DNA of 64,000 nt from Elizabethkingia miricola (GCF_001675285.1 NZ_LSGQ01000001.1:248001-312000), one strand, 5' to 3'. Shown: positions 34,342-43,794, numbered from the stretch's first letter. Program-made: numbers and translations. Notes: generated by a model not told the origin, from the sequence alone.

Positions 34342-35106
34342 ATGACGAACAAATTATTTGACCTTAGCGGTAAAACTGCTCTGGTCACAGGAGGCAATAA
34401 AGGTATTGGCCGCGGAATGGCTATAGGCCTCGCTCAGGCAGGTGCTGATATTATTATTGCATCCCGTAGTATAGAAGCCAATTCTGAAATAGAACAGGAG
34501 GTAAAAAAACTGGGAAGAAATTTCCATTTTTATAAGATGGATGCTGAAAACAGGGATAATGTCTATGAATTTATTCAGCAGCTCAACTCCAATCATCCAC
34601 ATATAGATATCCTTATCAATAATGCCGGAACCATTCTTAGAAAACCTGCTGCAGAACATCCTGACGAATACTGGGATTCTGTAATCAATATCAATCTGGA
34701 TACACCATTTATCCTGGCTCGTGAAATAGGAAAAAAAATGATCGATCAGGGGAAGGGTAAAATTATATTTACCTGTTCTTTATTAAGCTTTCAGGGCGGG
34801 ATTAATGTTCCGGGATATGCTGCCAGTAAAGGAGCTCTGGCCAGTTTAGTCAAAGCTTTATCCAACGAATGGTCTTCTAAAGGTGTCAACGTAAATGGCA
34901 TTGCACCGGGTTATATCGCCACAGATAATACGGAAGCTTTACGCAACGATGAAGAGCGCAGTAAAGCTATTCTGGACAGAATACCTGCAAACAGATGGGG
35001 CACTCCGGAAGATTTTGCAGGCCCTGCAGTCTTTCTTTCATCTTCAGCCAGTGATTATGTTGACGGTACAATTCTTACTGTCGACGGTGGATGGATGGGA
35101 CGTTAA
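34342..35106 (+). CDS. kduD: SDR oxidoreductase, 2-deoxy-D-gluconate 3-dehydrogenase (KduD) type
   Basis: A 254-residue short-chain dehydrogenase. FDLSGKTALVTGGNKGIGRGMA binds the dinucleotide, NNAG follows, and YAASKGAL carries catalytic Tyr and Lys. Sequence and neighbourhood point to KduD, which reduces 2,5-diketo-3-deoxygluconate to 2-keto-3-deoxygluconate. The next two genes, kduI and a hexuronate transporter, make this a route for unsaturated uronates released by polysaccharide lyases. Gluconate 5-dehydrogenase is a close alternative by sequence alone. Confidence 0.9.
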   Translation: MTNKLFDLSGKTALVTGGNKGIGRGMAIGLAQAGADIIIASRSIEANSEIEQEVKKLGRNFHFYKMDAENRDNVYEFIQQLNSNHPHIDILINNAGTILRKPAAEHPDEYWDSVININLDTPFILAREIGKKMIDQGKGKIIFTCSLLSFQGGINVPGYAASKGALASLVKALSNEWSSKGVNVNGIAPGYIATDNTEALRNDEERSKAILDRIPANRWGTPEDFAGPAVFLSSSASDYVDGTILTVDGGWMGR

Positions 35107-35224
35107 GTTCTTTCTATAATCAGCTGTGCAATAGAGTCAGGAATATGTATTGAGATACCATGTAATCAGTACAGTATTCTTGGTGACCACAATAAAAACT
35201 AACAACTATAAAAACATTACAACC

Positions 35225-36055
35225 ATGCAAATTAGATTTGAGAGCAGTCCCCGTGAGGTCAAAACGATGGACACTGCATCTTTACGCCGGGAATTTCTGG
35301 TGGAAAACCTTATGACTGAAGACAACATCAGCCTTACATATTCACACTACGACAGACTTATTATAGGCGGAACCAAACCTGTAAAACAATCTACTGAACT
35401 GAAGACACATGAAGAACTAAAAGCCGATTATTTTCTTCAGAGAAGAGAATTAGGAATTATTAATGTTGGTGGAAAAGGCTCTGTAGAAGTAGATGGTGAA
35501 AAGTATGCACTGGATAAATTAGATTGTCTATATGTAGGTAAAGGAGCACAAAAAGTTACTTTTTCCAGTGACAATCCTGCTGAACCGGCTACATATTATT
35601 TATTATCGGCTCCTGCTCACAAGGAATACCCTACAACAAAGTACACAAAAGAACAGGCAGCTCCTGTAACACTGGGTGATGGTAAAACATCTAACAGAAG
35701 AACAATTTACAAATATATCCACGAAGCCGGAATTCAGAGCTGTCAGCTTGTTATGGGACTTACTGTTCTGGAAGAAGGCAGTGTATGGAATTCAATTCCT
35801 GCGCATACCCATACCCGCAGAACTGAGATTTATTTTTACTTCGATCTGAGTGCAGAACAGAAGCTATTCCATATGATGGGTGAAACGACGGAAACACGCC
35901 ATATCATTATGAAAAACCACGAGGCTGTTATTTCACCTTCATGGAGCGTACACTTTGGCGCCGGTACTTCCAATTACGGATTTATCTGGGGAATGGGTGG
36001 CGAAAATAAACGATACGATGATATGGACCCGGCTCCTTTAGATGTACTTTTATAA
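35225..36055 (+). CDS. kduI: 5-dehydro-4-deoxy-D-glucuronate isomerase
   Basis: A 276-residue cupin isomerase converting 5-keto-4-deoxyuronate to 2,5-diketo-3-deoxygluconate, the substrate of KduD. IRFESSPREVKTMDTASLRREFL is the typical start; ATG 35225 is chosen because the upstream extension lacks homology. IPAHTHTRRTEIYFYFDL holds the zinc-binding His and Glu residues, and SPSWSVHFGAGTSNYGFIWGMGGEN the C-terminal motif. It lies 118 bases after kduD and 17 before the transporter. Confidence 0.95.
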   Translation: MQIRFESSPREVKTMDTASLRREFLVENLMTEDNISLTYSHYDRLIIGGTKPVKQSTELKTHEELKADYFLQRRELGIINVGGKGSVEVDGEKYALDKLDCLYVGKGAQKVTFSSDNPAEPATYYLLSAPAHKEYPTTKYTKEQAAPVTLGDGKTSNRRTIYKYIHEAGIQSCQLVMGLTVLEEGSVWNSIPAHTHTRRTEIYFYFDLSAEQKLFHMMGETTETRHIIMKNHEAVISPSWSVHFGAGTSNYGFIWGMGGENKRYDDMDPAPLDVLL

Positions 36056-36072
36056 CCATAAGCGTTTAGATT

Positions 36073-37440
36073 ATGGAAAAAAGTATCGGAAAATACAGGT
36101 GGACAATTTGCGGTCTTTTATTCTTTGCTACAACAATTAATTATTTAGACCGTCAGGTTCTCAGCCTTCTGGCTCCGGAACTTACCCACCAATTTGGCTG
36201 GAGCAATAGCGACTATGGAAATATTACAGCTGTCTTCCAGTTTGTATATGCTATATCCCTGCTTTTTGCCGGAAGGTTTATTGATAAACTAGGGACTAAA
36301 TGGGGATTTGCTATTGCTATTATCATATGGAGTCTTGGAGCTATGATGCATGCACATGCTATAGATATTGGTAATGCGGCTAATTCTGTTATGGGTTGGA
36401 TTGGATTGGCAAGCGTACCTGTATCTATACTGGGATTTGTCATCGCACGAGCGGTTTTAGGAATTGGTGAATCCGGAAACTTCCCGGCCGCTATAAAGAC
36501 CACAGCAGAATATTTCCCTAAAAAAGAACGGGCTTTAGCTACCGGAATTTTTAATTCGGGAAGTAATATCGGTGCTATTTTAGCACCATTAACAGTACCT
36601 GTCCTATCGGAAAAATACGGATGGGAATCCACATTTATGATTATCGGAGGTATAGGCTTTCTCTGGTTAATTTTCTGGTTCTTCTTATATGAAACACCTG
36701 AAAAACAGAAGAAGCTTTCTATCGAAGAACTGGCTTATATCCGCAGTGACGTTGATCAAACAGTAGACCAGAGCGAAAATCCTGAAGATGCTAAAAAAGT
36801 TCCATGGTTCAGGTTGCTGCAGTATAAACAAACCTGGGCTTTTGCTACCGGAAAATTCCTGACTGATGGTGTATGGTGGTTTTTCTTATTCTGGCTGCCT
36901 AAGTATCTGGAAGGACAATATCATCTGAGTGGAAAAGAGCTTGCTCTCCCTTTGTTTGTATTATATAGCATGACAATGGTCGGCAGTATATCCGGCGGAT
37001 GGTTCCCTATGTATTTTATAAAGAAAGGCTATCAGGCCTATGACGGAAGAATGCGTGCTATGTTCTTTATAGCATTATGTCCTTTAATTGTATTGGCTGC
37101 TCAGCCTTTAGGTTCATTCGGTTACTGGGTTCCGGTAATCCTTATCGGCCTCGGCGCTTCTGCGCATCAGGCTTGGAGTGCTAATATCTTCACGACAGTA
37201 TCTGATATGTTTCCAAGAAAAACAGTAGCTTCTGTTACCGGTATTGGAGGAATGGCAGGCGGAATTGGCGGTGTAATTATCTCAAAAATCGGAGGACCTC
37301 TATTTGATTTTTACGAAAAACAAGGCAGTATAGAAACCGGATATACCATTATGTTTACTTACTGTGCTATCGCTTATATTCTGGCATGGAGTATTATGAA
37401 AATTTTGGTTCCGAAATACAGACCTATTACGGATTTATAA
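36073..37440 (+). CDS. Hexuronate MFS transporter, ExuT-like
   Basis: A 455-residue transporter of the anion:cation symporter (ACS) group with twelve predicted helices. YRWTICGLLFFATTINYLDRQVLSLLAPEL and RAVLGIGESGNFPAAIKTTAEYFPKKERALATGIFNSG are close to ExuT. It should bring in hexuronates or unsaturated uronates for KduI and KduD. Kdg kinase and aldolase are not in the window. A hairpin follows in the direction of the next, opposite gene. Confidence 0.9.
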   Translation: MEKSIGKYRWTICGLLFFATTINYLDRQVLSLLAPELTHQFGWSNSDYGNITAVFQFVYAISLLFAGRFIDKLGTKWGFAIAIIIWSLGAMMHAHAIDIGNAANSVMGWIGLASVPVSILGFVIARAVLGIGESGNFPAAIKTTAEYFPKKERALATGIFNSGSNIGAILAPLTVPVLSEKYGWESTFMIIGGIGFLWLIFWFFLYETPEKQKKLSIEELAYIRSDVDQTVDQSENPEDAKKVPWFRLLQYKQTWAFATGKFLTDGVWWFFLFWLPKYLEGQYHLSGKELALPLFVLYSMTMVGSISGGWFPMYFIKKGYQAYDGRMRAMFFIALCPLIVLAAQPLGSFGYWVPVILIGLGASAHQAWSANIFTTVSDMFPRKTVASVTGIGGMAGGIGGVIISKIGGPLFDFYEKQGSIETGYTIMFTYCAIAYILAWSIMKILVPKYRPITDL

Positions 37441-37543
37441 AAAATAAATTATATCAACCACAAAAGGTACAAAAGAACTAATGTTCTAAAAAGAGCAAAA
37501 AACAGCTAATTAGTTTTGCTCTTTTACCTTAGCAGTATATAAA

Positions 37544-37575
37544 AAAATCCCCGGAAGTTCCGGGGATTTTATTTT
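37544..37575. terminator. Bidirectional hairpin terminator
   Basis: Arms 37544-37556 and 37558-37570 pair perfectly, with A and T runs outside. It separates the exuT-like gene from the convergent DUF1684 gene. Confidence 0.85.
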
Positions 37576-38173
37576 AGTGATAAATATCGTCATACTTTAC
37601 TCCTGCTCTTATCTCTACAGGAAGTTTATTTTCTATAGGGACAATGGGACAGTTATAATCGAAGGCATTATATGCGCAATAAGGATTATAAGCTTTATTA
37701 AAATCGATCATCAGATTATCTTTCTTAGGAATCTTCAAATCGATATAACGTCCACCGCCATAAGTTTCTTTCTCGTTGGTCGCATCTCTGAACGGCAGAA
37801 AAAGATGATCTTTAAAGCCTAGCTTCTTAATCAGATCCTGACTCTGGTATACTTTTAGTGAATATTGCTGGCCTTCTAAAGAAAAGGTTACAGTGCCATA
37901 TTCTTTATACTTTTTTGTTTTCCCGGAAGATGTAGGCAGTTCAAAAACTTCTGCATCTTTTGTCGGAACCAGCTTAGCCTTTACATTGTACTTAAGGTCA
38001 ATATCAAAAAAAGGTATTGCTTTAAAATCCTTCAGTAAATTTCCTCTTAACGGGCTTTCTTCAGGATTTTTGTATTCAGCATTCAAGTCAGCCTGAAATT
38101 TCTGAATCTCTTTTATTTCGGCTTTTTGTCCAAAAGCAAAAATGCTAAACAGGAAAACAAACAGATACTTCAT
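37574..38173 (-). CDS. DUF1684 domain-containing exported protein
   Basis: A 199-residue protein with a signal peptide ending at IFAFGQ. FQADLNAEYKNPEESPLRGN, FLPFRDATNEKETYGGGRYID and FNKAYNPYCAYNAFDYNCPIVPIENKLPVEIRAGVK are the hallmarks of DUF1684, whose function is unknown. Its ATG overlaps the mqo stop (TAATG), so the two are translationally coupled. Confidence 0.92.
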   Translation of the reverse strand: MKYLFVFLFSIFAFGQKAEIKEIQKFQADLNAEYKNPEESPLRGNLLKDFKAIPFFDIDLKYNVKAKLVPTKDAEVFELPTSSGKTKKYKEYGTVTFSLEGQQYSLKVYQSQDLIKKLGFKDHLFLPFRDATNEKETYGGGRYIDLKIPKKDNLMIDFNKAYNPYCAYNAFDYNCPIVPIENKLPVEIRAGVKYDDIYH

Positions 38174-39654
38174 TAGTATTCTAATTCCAGTTTTTCTTTA
38201 GTATAATTTCTTACTCTGTCTGTAAGCTCAGCGTTATCTTTTAGCTTTCTTCCGTAAGTAGGTACCATTTCCAAAAGCTTATCTCTCCATTCTTTCTGAA
38301 GTTTGTCTCCGAAACATTTTTCAAGAATATTAATCATCGCAAAAGCTGCTGTACTCGCCCCAGGAGAAGCGCCTAACAGAGATGCAATAGTTCCCTTCTT
38401 ATTTGTTACAACCTCGGTTCCGAATTCCAGTTTACCACCTTCAGCATCGTCTTTTTTAATAATCTGTACTCTTTGCCCGGCAACCATTAGTTCCCATTTG
38501 TCGGCATTAGCATCTTTAATGAAGTCTCTAAGGTGTGCAATTCGCTGATCTTTATTCATTGTTACCTGTCTGATCAGGTATCTCGTCAATGACAGATTAT
38601 GCCACCATGCACCGAATAAAGAACGGATATTTTTGAAGTTTACACTTTCCGGTAAATCCAGATAGCTTCCGTTTTTAAGGAATTTAGTAGAGAATCCTGC
38701 AAATGGTCCGAAAAGTAAAGCCTTTTCTCCATCGATAATTCTAAGGTCTAAGTGAGGTACACTCATTGGTGGTGCATCTACAGTAGCCTGTGTATATACT
38801 TTTGCATGGTGCATTGCAATAAGCTCGGGATCTTTGGTTACAAGCCATTGCCCACTAACAGGGAAACCTCCGTAACCTTTACTTTCTTCAATACCTGAAC
38901 TGTCTAAAAGAGGCAATGCATAGCCTCCTGCTCCGATGAAAACAAAATCTGCCTCTACTTCTACAGGATGGTTGTTTAACCTGTCTTTTATTTTCATTCT
39001 CCATTTACCACTGTTATCATCAATATCCTTGATCTCGTGGTAACGGAATACTTCAACATTAGAACTTTCTTCAAGGTGTTTTACCAACTTTTTAGTTAAA
39101 GCTCCAAAGTCTACATCTGTCCCCATTGTTGCTCTTGTAGCTGCTAATTTTTCAGAAGCATTACGTGAACGCATAATTAAAGGAACCCATTCTTTCAGTT
39201 TATCATGATTCTCAGAAAACTCCATTCCTTCAAACAAATGGGATTTTATCATTGTCTCATGACGTTTTTTAAGAAACTCAATATCTTTTTCTCCAAATAC
39301 CAGACTCATATGCGGACAGGAGTTGATGAATTCTCTAGGAGAATCAATATATCCTTTGCTAATAAGATAAGCCCAGAATTGTTTTGAAATTTCAAATTGT
39401 TCTGCAATTTTTTCAGCCTTACTAATATCTACTGAGCCATCTTTTTTCTCGGTAGTATAGTTTAGTTCACAAAAAGCAGAGTGACCTGTTCCTGCATTAT
39501 TCCATGCAGATGAGCTCTCGCGGGCTACATCTTTTAATCTTTCGAAAAGTGCAATTTTCAGGTTTGGGTCAAACTCGTGTAACATAGTACCCAAAGTAGC
39601 ACTCATTATACCTCCGCCAATAAGAACGACATCGTATTTAGGTTTCGGATTCAT
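38173..39654 (-). CDS. mqo: Malate:quinone oxidoreductase
   Basis: A 493-residue FAD enzyme of the inner membrane surface, oxidising malate to oxaloacetate and passing electrons to menaquinone. DVVLIGGGIMSATLGTML binds FAD; SSSAWNNAGTGHSAFCELNYT and LLGASPGASTAAFAM are typical Mqo motifs. It starts 28 bases after gpsA and is coupled to the DUF1684 gene. Confidence 0.96.
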   Translation of the reverse strand: MNPKPKYDVVLIGGGIMSATLGTMLHEFDPNLKIALFERLKDVARESSSAWNNAGTGHSAFCELNYTTEKKDGSVDISKAEKIAEQFEISKQFWAYLISKGYIDSPREFINSCPHMSLVFGEKDIEFLKKRHETMIKSHLFEGMEFSENHDKLKEWVPLIMRSRNASEKLAATRATMGTDVDFGALTKKLVKHLEESSNVEVFRYHEIKDIDDNSGKWRMKIKDRLNNHPVEVEADFVFIGAGGYALPLLDSSGIEESKGYGGFPVSGQWLVTKDPELIAMHHAKVYTQATVDAPPMSVPHLDLRIIDGEKALLFGPFAGFSTKFLKNGSYLDLPESVNFKNIRSLFGAWWHNLSLTRYLIRQVTMNKDQRIAHLRDFIKDANADKWELMVAGQRVQIIKKDDAEGGKLEFGTEVVTNKKGTIASLLGASPGASTAAFAMINILEKCFGDKLQKEWRDKLLEMVPTYGRKLKDNAELTDRVRNYTKEKLELEY

Positions 39655-39682
39655 TTTATTATAACAATTTTATATTATAGGA

Positions 39683-40693
39683 TTAGTTAAGTTTCGCTGT
39701 TAGTTTTTTAAACTGCTTTTCAGCATTCTTTTCCTCATAAAGGATTTCATACACTGTATTAACGATCGGAAGCTTTAATTTCCTTTCCTTTCCGATTTCA
39801 TAAATACTTTTTGTTGCATAATAACCTTCCGCCACCATACTCATAGACTGGATTGCTGATTTTACAGTATATCCTTTACCTATTAAATTCCCCAGCATTC
39901 TGTTCCGGCTAAATAAAGAATAAGCGGTCACCAATAGATCTCCAAGGAATGCAGATTGGTTTACGTCTCTTGGTTCGGGATATATTGCATCCAGATACAA
40001 TTCCATTTCGCGGATTGCATTGGAAACATATACTGCATTAAAGTTATCTCCATACCCCAGACCTGCTGCTATTCCAGCACCAATTGCATAAATATTCTTT
40101 AGAACCGCACTGTACTCGTTTCCTAAAATGTCCGAAGATTTGTTTACTTTGATGAAGTCTGACTCCAGAAGTTTAGCAACCTTAGCTGCATTTTCTTCTT
40201 CAGCAGCTGAAACCGTAAGATAAGAAAGTCTCTCCATAGCAACTTCTTCAGCATGACAAGGGCCAGAAATTACAGCCTGACTTCGGAAACCAATATTGTG
40301 TTTCTCTCTTAGAAAATGTGCTACAATATCATTTTGTTCCGGTACAATCCCTTTAATTGCAGACACAAATAGTTTTCCCTGAAGGTCAACATTCAGAGGT
40401 TCTAAAGTCTTACCAAGATATATAGAGGGAGTTGCCAGAATAATAACATCACAGGCAGATACCAGTTCGTTGATATCTGTTGTTATTTGCAACTGTTTGA
40501 GGTTAAAAAGTACAGCTGTAAGATATGAAGGATTATGCTTTTTTAGTTCTATCGCTCCTTTTACAAATTCGTTTCTTACACACCAGTGAATCGTTTTACA
40601 GTTTTCTGTCAGCATCTTTACTATTGCAGTAGCAAAACTCCCGCTCCCTACAACGCCGACGCTAATACCGTTCCCGGATTTCTTCTTAGCCAT
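39683..40693 (-). CDS. gpsA: Glycerol-3-phosphate dehydrogenase [NAD(P)+]
   Basis: A 336-residue cytosolic enzyme forming sn-glycerol 3-phosphate for phospholipids. VGVVGSGSFATAIVKML is the dinucleotide motif, LFVSAIKGIVPE, SGPCHAEEVA and KNIYAIGAGIAAGLGYGDN (catalytic Lys) are GpsA motifs. First gene of a gpsA-mqo-DUF1684 unit with a promoter box at 40713-40720. Confidence 0.96.
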   Translation of the reverse strand: MAKKKSGNGISVGVVGSGSFATAIVKMLTENCKTIHWCVRNEFVKGAIELKKHNPSYLTAVLFNLKQLQITTDINELVSACDVIILATPSIYLGKTLEPLNVDLQGKLFVSAIKGIVPEQNDIVAHFLREKHNIGFRSQAVISGPCHAEEVAMERLSYLTVSAAEEENAAKVAKLLESDFIKVNKSSDILGNEYSAVLKNIYAIGAGIAAGLGYGDNFNAVYVSNAIREMELYLDAIYPEPRDVNQSAFLGDLLVTAYSLFSRNRMLGNLIGKGYTVKSAIQSMSMVAEGYYATKSIYEIGKERKLKLPIVNTVYEILYEEKNAEKQFKKLTAKLN

Positions 40694-40712
40694 TATTAGA
40701 ATTTAGGTTCCA

Positions 40713-40720
40713 CAAATATA
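40713..40720 (-). promoter_or_regulatory. -7 box of gpsA
   Basis: TATATTTG on the minus strand, 19 bases before the gpsA start. Confidence 0.6.
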
Positions 40721-40853
40721 CAACTTAACCAATAAAACATTCAAGACTTTGGGCTTTATTTATTCAGGAAAAGGAACCAAAATATTTAACATTAATTAAC
40801 AGATTGACAACATAATATAACTTTTACCAGTAAAGTTTTTATAATATTTTATT

Positions 40854-40861
40854 TATTTTTG
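40854..40861 (+). promoter_or_regulatory. -7 box of the M23 peptidase gene
   Basis: TATTTTTG, about 20 bases before the start codons at 40877 and 40883. Confidence 0.6.
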
Positions 40862-40882
40862 CCTCCCTAACATTTCATGCTT

Positions 40883-41728
40883 ATGAAACATTTTTTTTCG
40901 TCCCGTAAGAATCTAAGATATACTATATATGGTCTATTAGCTGTTGTTCTGGTACAGGCTGTAGTTATGATAAACTTTATAAACAAAAAAGATGATAAAG
41001 TCTATCAGGTGAATCTGGTACAGATAAAAGATAAAAAAGACAGTCTGGATTATACGGAAGTAAAAAACAACCTTACACAATTGGACAGAGTTGTTAAAAG
41101 TCTTTCCAACTTTTTGACATCTAATAATATTGAGGCTCCACAAATTGAATCTCTGGATGCTGAAAATCTTTCAAACGGTATTTACCTGAGCCAGCAGGCT
41201 AACCGGTATACGCAAGCTCTTGTAGACTATCAGACAAAGCTTCAGCAAATTCCTCTTGGGATTCCCACCAACGGAGAAATCTCATCCAACTTTGGTGTCA
41301 GAAAGAATCCTATTCCTCCAAAAAGAATTGTGATGGCTGGTGTAAACCTTCCTAAAACGGATTCTGCAGGAACTGCAACAGCTACAGTAAAACCAATCCA
41401 GGATCCGGAAGTTATGCAGTTTCATAAAGGTTTGGATATTGCCGTTCCTTTTGGTTCTGATGTAAGAAGTGCTGCACAGGGAACTGTAATATTTGCAGGA
41501 CAGAAAGGAGGCTACGGAAACTGTGTTATTGTATCTCACGGAAACGGATTAGCTACTTTATATGGGCACTTATCCAGCGTATTGGTAAGTCCTAACCAGC
41601 AAATAAAAGTAGGTGAAGTCATTGCAAAGTCAGGAAATACAGGGCGCTCCACAGGACCACATCTTCATTACGAAGTACATAAGAATAATACTCCGGTTAA
41701 CCCAAGATTATTTCTGGGAATAAAATAA
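40883..41728 (+). CDS. M23 family metallopeptidase
   Basis: A 281-residue protein with one N-terminal membrane anchor (residues 12-32), a helical, probably coiled-coil segment to about 120, and a C-terminal LytM domain. HKGLDIAVPFGSDV and GPHLHYEVH supply the zinc ligands His, Asp and His with the catalytic HLH. Such enzymes cut peptidoglycan cross-bridges or act as scaffolds in division and envelope remodelling. ATG 40877 is an alternative start two codons upstream. Single gene. Confidence 0.92.
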   Translation: MKHFFSSRKNLRYTIYGLLAVVLVQAVVMINFINKKDDKVYQVNLVQIKDKKDSLDYTEVKNNLTQLDRVVKSLSNFLTSNNIEAPQIESLDAENLSNGIYLSQQANRYTQALVDYQTKLQQIPLGIPTNGEISSNFGVRKNPIPPKRIVMAGVNLPKTDSAGTATATVKPIQDPEVMQFHKGLDIAVPFGSDVRSAAQGTVIFAGQKGGYGNCVIVSHGNGLATLYGHLSSVLVSPNQQIKVGEVIAKSGNTGRSTGPHLHYEVHKNNTPVNPRLFLGIK

Positions 41729-41852
41729 ACCGAGCTAAAAAATACAAGAGACTGTCTCAAATGCCAAAAGTATTTCACTCTGTCATCCTGAGCCTGTCGA
41801 AGGATTTTTTAACCATTCGTGAATGAAAATGTTTCGACCGAGCTAAAAAATA
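41729..41852. repeat. Repeat remnant flanked by 16-bp direct repeats
   Basis: ACCGAGCTAAAAAATA occurs at 41729-41744 and again at 41837-41852. Between them are GAGACTGTCTC (41748-41758), a short palindrome often found at the ends of flavobacterial repeats, and the TGTCATCCTGAGCCTGTCGA repeat (41781-41800). The layout looks like an inserted small repeat with a duplicated target, or a 108-base tandem duplication. Confidence 0.55.
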
Positions 41853-41853
41853 T

Positions 41854-41879
41854 AACCCTCACAAATGTGAGGGTTTTTC
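41854..41879. terminator. Hairpin terminator
   Basis: AACCCTCACA/TGTGAGGGTT arms at 41854-41863 and 41866-41875 followed by a T run. It lies between the convergent M23 and SH3 genes. Confidence 0.75.
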
Positions 41880-41923
41880 TTTATGTGTTGTTAATCAGAA
41901 TGGCCTCTGATTATATTAAATAC

Positions 41924-42868
41924 TTATTGTAGTTTTTTTCCTTTAAATTTTTTAACTGAAGAACTCATTTCCATAACTTTATCTCCGTCCCATTCATAGA
42001 CAGCTGTTTTGGTAAATCCATCCATTTTATACTCATCATTATCCGGGTTAGCATTTTCTGCCTCTTCTGTCGTCATGACAAACTGATTTGCAGTTTTTCC
42101 GGTAAAGTTATAATCTTCTGAATGGTAATAAACACCGGCATCTCCTACAGATTGCAACAAGGGTAAAGCCACCAGGAATCCTTCCTTTTTCATAAAGTAA
42201 GTTTGCTTATAGGTAGGTATACCACAAGCTTCACCAGAAACAGATACATCTATGATATAATCAATATTCTTGAATTTTTTAGTTCTGTCAACCTTAAATT
42301 CAACTCCTGCTATATTTTCCATGGTACCTGCATTGAAAACTCCGAAACCTAGAAGCTCTCCTTTTTCCAGAACACTCACCTCTCCTTTTAATGCATTGCT
42401 GCTGATGCCTTCTATATCTATAACCTTCTGTGTTCCGCTAATTCCAAAAAGGAACTCTTTTCCATCCACTAGCTTATTGGCTACACTTAGATTCGCTCCC
42501 CAGACATATCCTTCTTTCCCATTGTACTGGATTTTATACCACTGGGCACTTCTTTCCTGTATCTTATTTATAATATTAGTCTCCTGGATAATTTTCACAG
42601 AAGTCCCTTGTGGCAATGCATCCACAATATTTCCGGTTAAACCCGGAAGATCTCTGATATTGGTTTTATCTACAAATATTTTAGCAGTACTTCCAACTTC
42701 TTTGTGAAATATATAATTTTCATAAGCTTCTTCCACTGGTACCGCAATAGCTGCAGCTTTATCCGCAGCATCTCGCGCCTTTACAGCAACTTCTACAGCA
42801 GCTGTTTGCTGAGCAAAATATAAGGTAGAAATATTAAGAGCCAAAAAATAATAAATTGTTTTTTTCAT
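41924..42868 (-). CDS. SH3 domain-containing exported protein
   Basis: A 314-residue protein with a signal peptide ending near LYFAQ. An Ala-rich helical stretch (about 20-45) is followed by a bacterial SH3 domain (VDKTNIRDLPGLTGNIVDALPQGTSVKI ... WYKIQYNGKEGYVWGANLS), usually a peptidoglycan-binding module. The rest is an unassigned beta-rich domain. ATG 42868 gives the better signal peptide than 42889. A promoter box lies 18 bases upstream. Confidence 0.8.
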   Translation of the reverse strand: MKKTIYYFLALNISTLYFAQQTAAVEVAVKARDAADKAAAIAVPVEEAYENYIFHKEVGSTAKIFVDKTNIRDLPGLTGNIVDALPQGTSVKIIQETNIINKIQERSAQWYKIQYNGKEGYVWGANLSVANKLVDGKEFLFGISGTQKVIDIEGISSNALKGEVSVLEKGELLGFGVFNAGTMENIAGVEFKVDRTKKFKNIDYIIDVSVSGEACGIPTYKQTYFMKKEGFLVALPLLQSVGDAGVYYHSEDYNFTGKTANQFVMTTEEAENANPDNDEYKMDGFTKTAVYEWDGDKVMEMSSSVKKFKGKKLQ

Positions 42869-42886
42869 AATCATCATTAATGCTCT

Positions 42887-42894
42887 CAAAGATA
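42887..42894 (-). promoter_or_regulatory. -7 box of the SH3 protein gene
   Basis: TATCTTTG on the minus strand, directly after the prmA terminator. Confidence 0.55.
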
Positions 42895-42922
42895 AGAAAA
42901 AACCGAATCTTACTAGATTCGG
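42895..42922 (-). terminator. Terminator after prmA
   Basis: CCGAATC/GATTCGG arms (42903-42909, 42916-42922) followed by a T run on the minus strand. Confidence 0.75.
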
Positions 42923-42930
42923 CTTTATTT

Positions 42931-43758
42931 TTATTTAGTCAGAAGTAATGAAACCCATTCTTCTCTTTGTAACTTCTTCTGTAACTGAAGATTCTGTTCG
43001 TTGCAGACTTGTAAAATATCGTCTACATCGAAGAAACACAGACCTGAAAGCAATAAGGAGCCTCCCGGTTCCAATACCTCAACATAACGTGGAATATCGG
43101 AGATTAGGATATTACGGTTGATATTTGCTAAAATAATCTCGAATTTTTCCTGTCCCAGATTATCAGCAGTTCCTAATTCTACGCGCATTGGTGTATTATT
43201 ACGTTCTGCATTCTCTCTGGAATTTTCCACAGCCCATTCATCAATATCAATTCCTAAAACATCTGAAGCTCCTTTCTTTTTAGCATAAATAGCTAAAACG
43301 GAGGTTCCGCATCCCATATCCAGCACTTTTTTCCCATGGAAATCCATATCCATCATCTGTTGGATCATAAGATATGTAGTAGCATGGTGCCCGGTTCCGA
43401 AAGACATTTTCGGCTGAATGATAATTTCTTCTTCCAATCCTTGTGATTCATGGAATTCCGCACGGATTAAAACTTTATCTTCTACATTAATCGGTTGGAA
43501 GTTTTTCTCCCATTCTTCATTCCAGTTGATGTTAGGCATTTCCTTATAGGTATAAGAAATCTTTACCTCATCATGATTCAGCAGCCACTGATTTTTAAGC
43601 TCTTCTTCATTAAGTAATTCCGCCTGAATATAAGCTAAGATCCCATCCGGGTTCTCAGTAAAACTGTCAAATCCCTGCTCTATCAATTCAGCCATCAGAA
43701 TTTCATTCCAAGGCTCTACAGGTTCTATTTTAAAATCGAATTCTAAGTATTGTGTCAT
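42931..43758 (-). CDS. prmA: Ribosomal protein L11 methyltransferase
   Basis: A 275-residue SAM-dependent enzyme methylating ribosomal protein L11. GTGHHATTYLM and KKVLDMGCGTSVLAIYAKKKGA bind SAM, and LANINRNIL carries the NxNxx(L) motif near the active site. It follows tpiA by 36 bases but has its own promoter box at 43779-43786. Confidence 0.94.
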   Translation of the reverse strand: MTQYLEFDFKIEPVEPWNEILMAELIEQGFDSFTENPDGILAYIQAELLNEEELKNQWLLNHDEVKISYTYKEMPNINWNEEWEKNFQPINVEDKVLIRAEFHESQGLEEEIIIQPKMSFGTGHHATTYLMIQQMMDMDFHGKKVLDMGCGTSVLAIYAKKKGASDVLGIDIDEWAVENSRENAERNNTPMRVELGTADNLGQEKFEIILANINRNILISDIPRYVEVLEPGGSLLLSGLCFFDVDDILQVCNEQNLQLQKKLQREEWVSLLLTK

Positions 43759-43778
43759 TTATAAAATGTTGCAATTGG

Positions 43779-43786
43779 CAAAGTTA
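43779..43786 (-). promoter_or_regulatory. -7 box of prmA
   Basis: TAACTTTG on the minus strand, lying in the tpiA-prmA gap, 20 bases before the prmA start. Confidence 0.5.
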
Positions 43787-43794
43787 GCTTAAGT

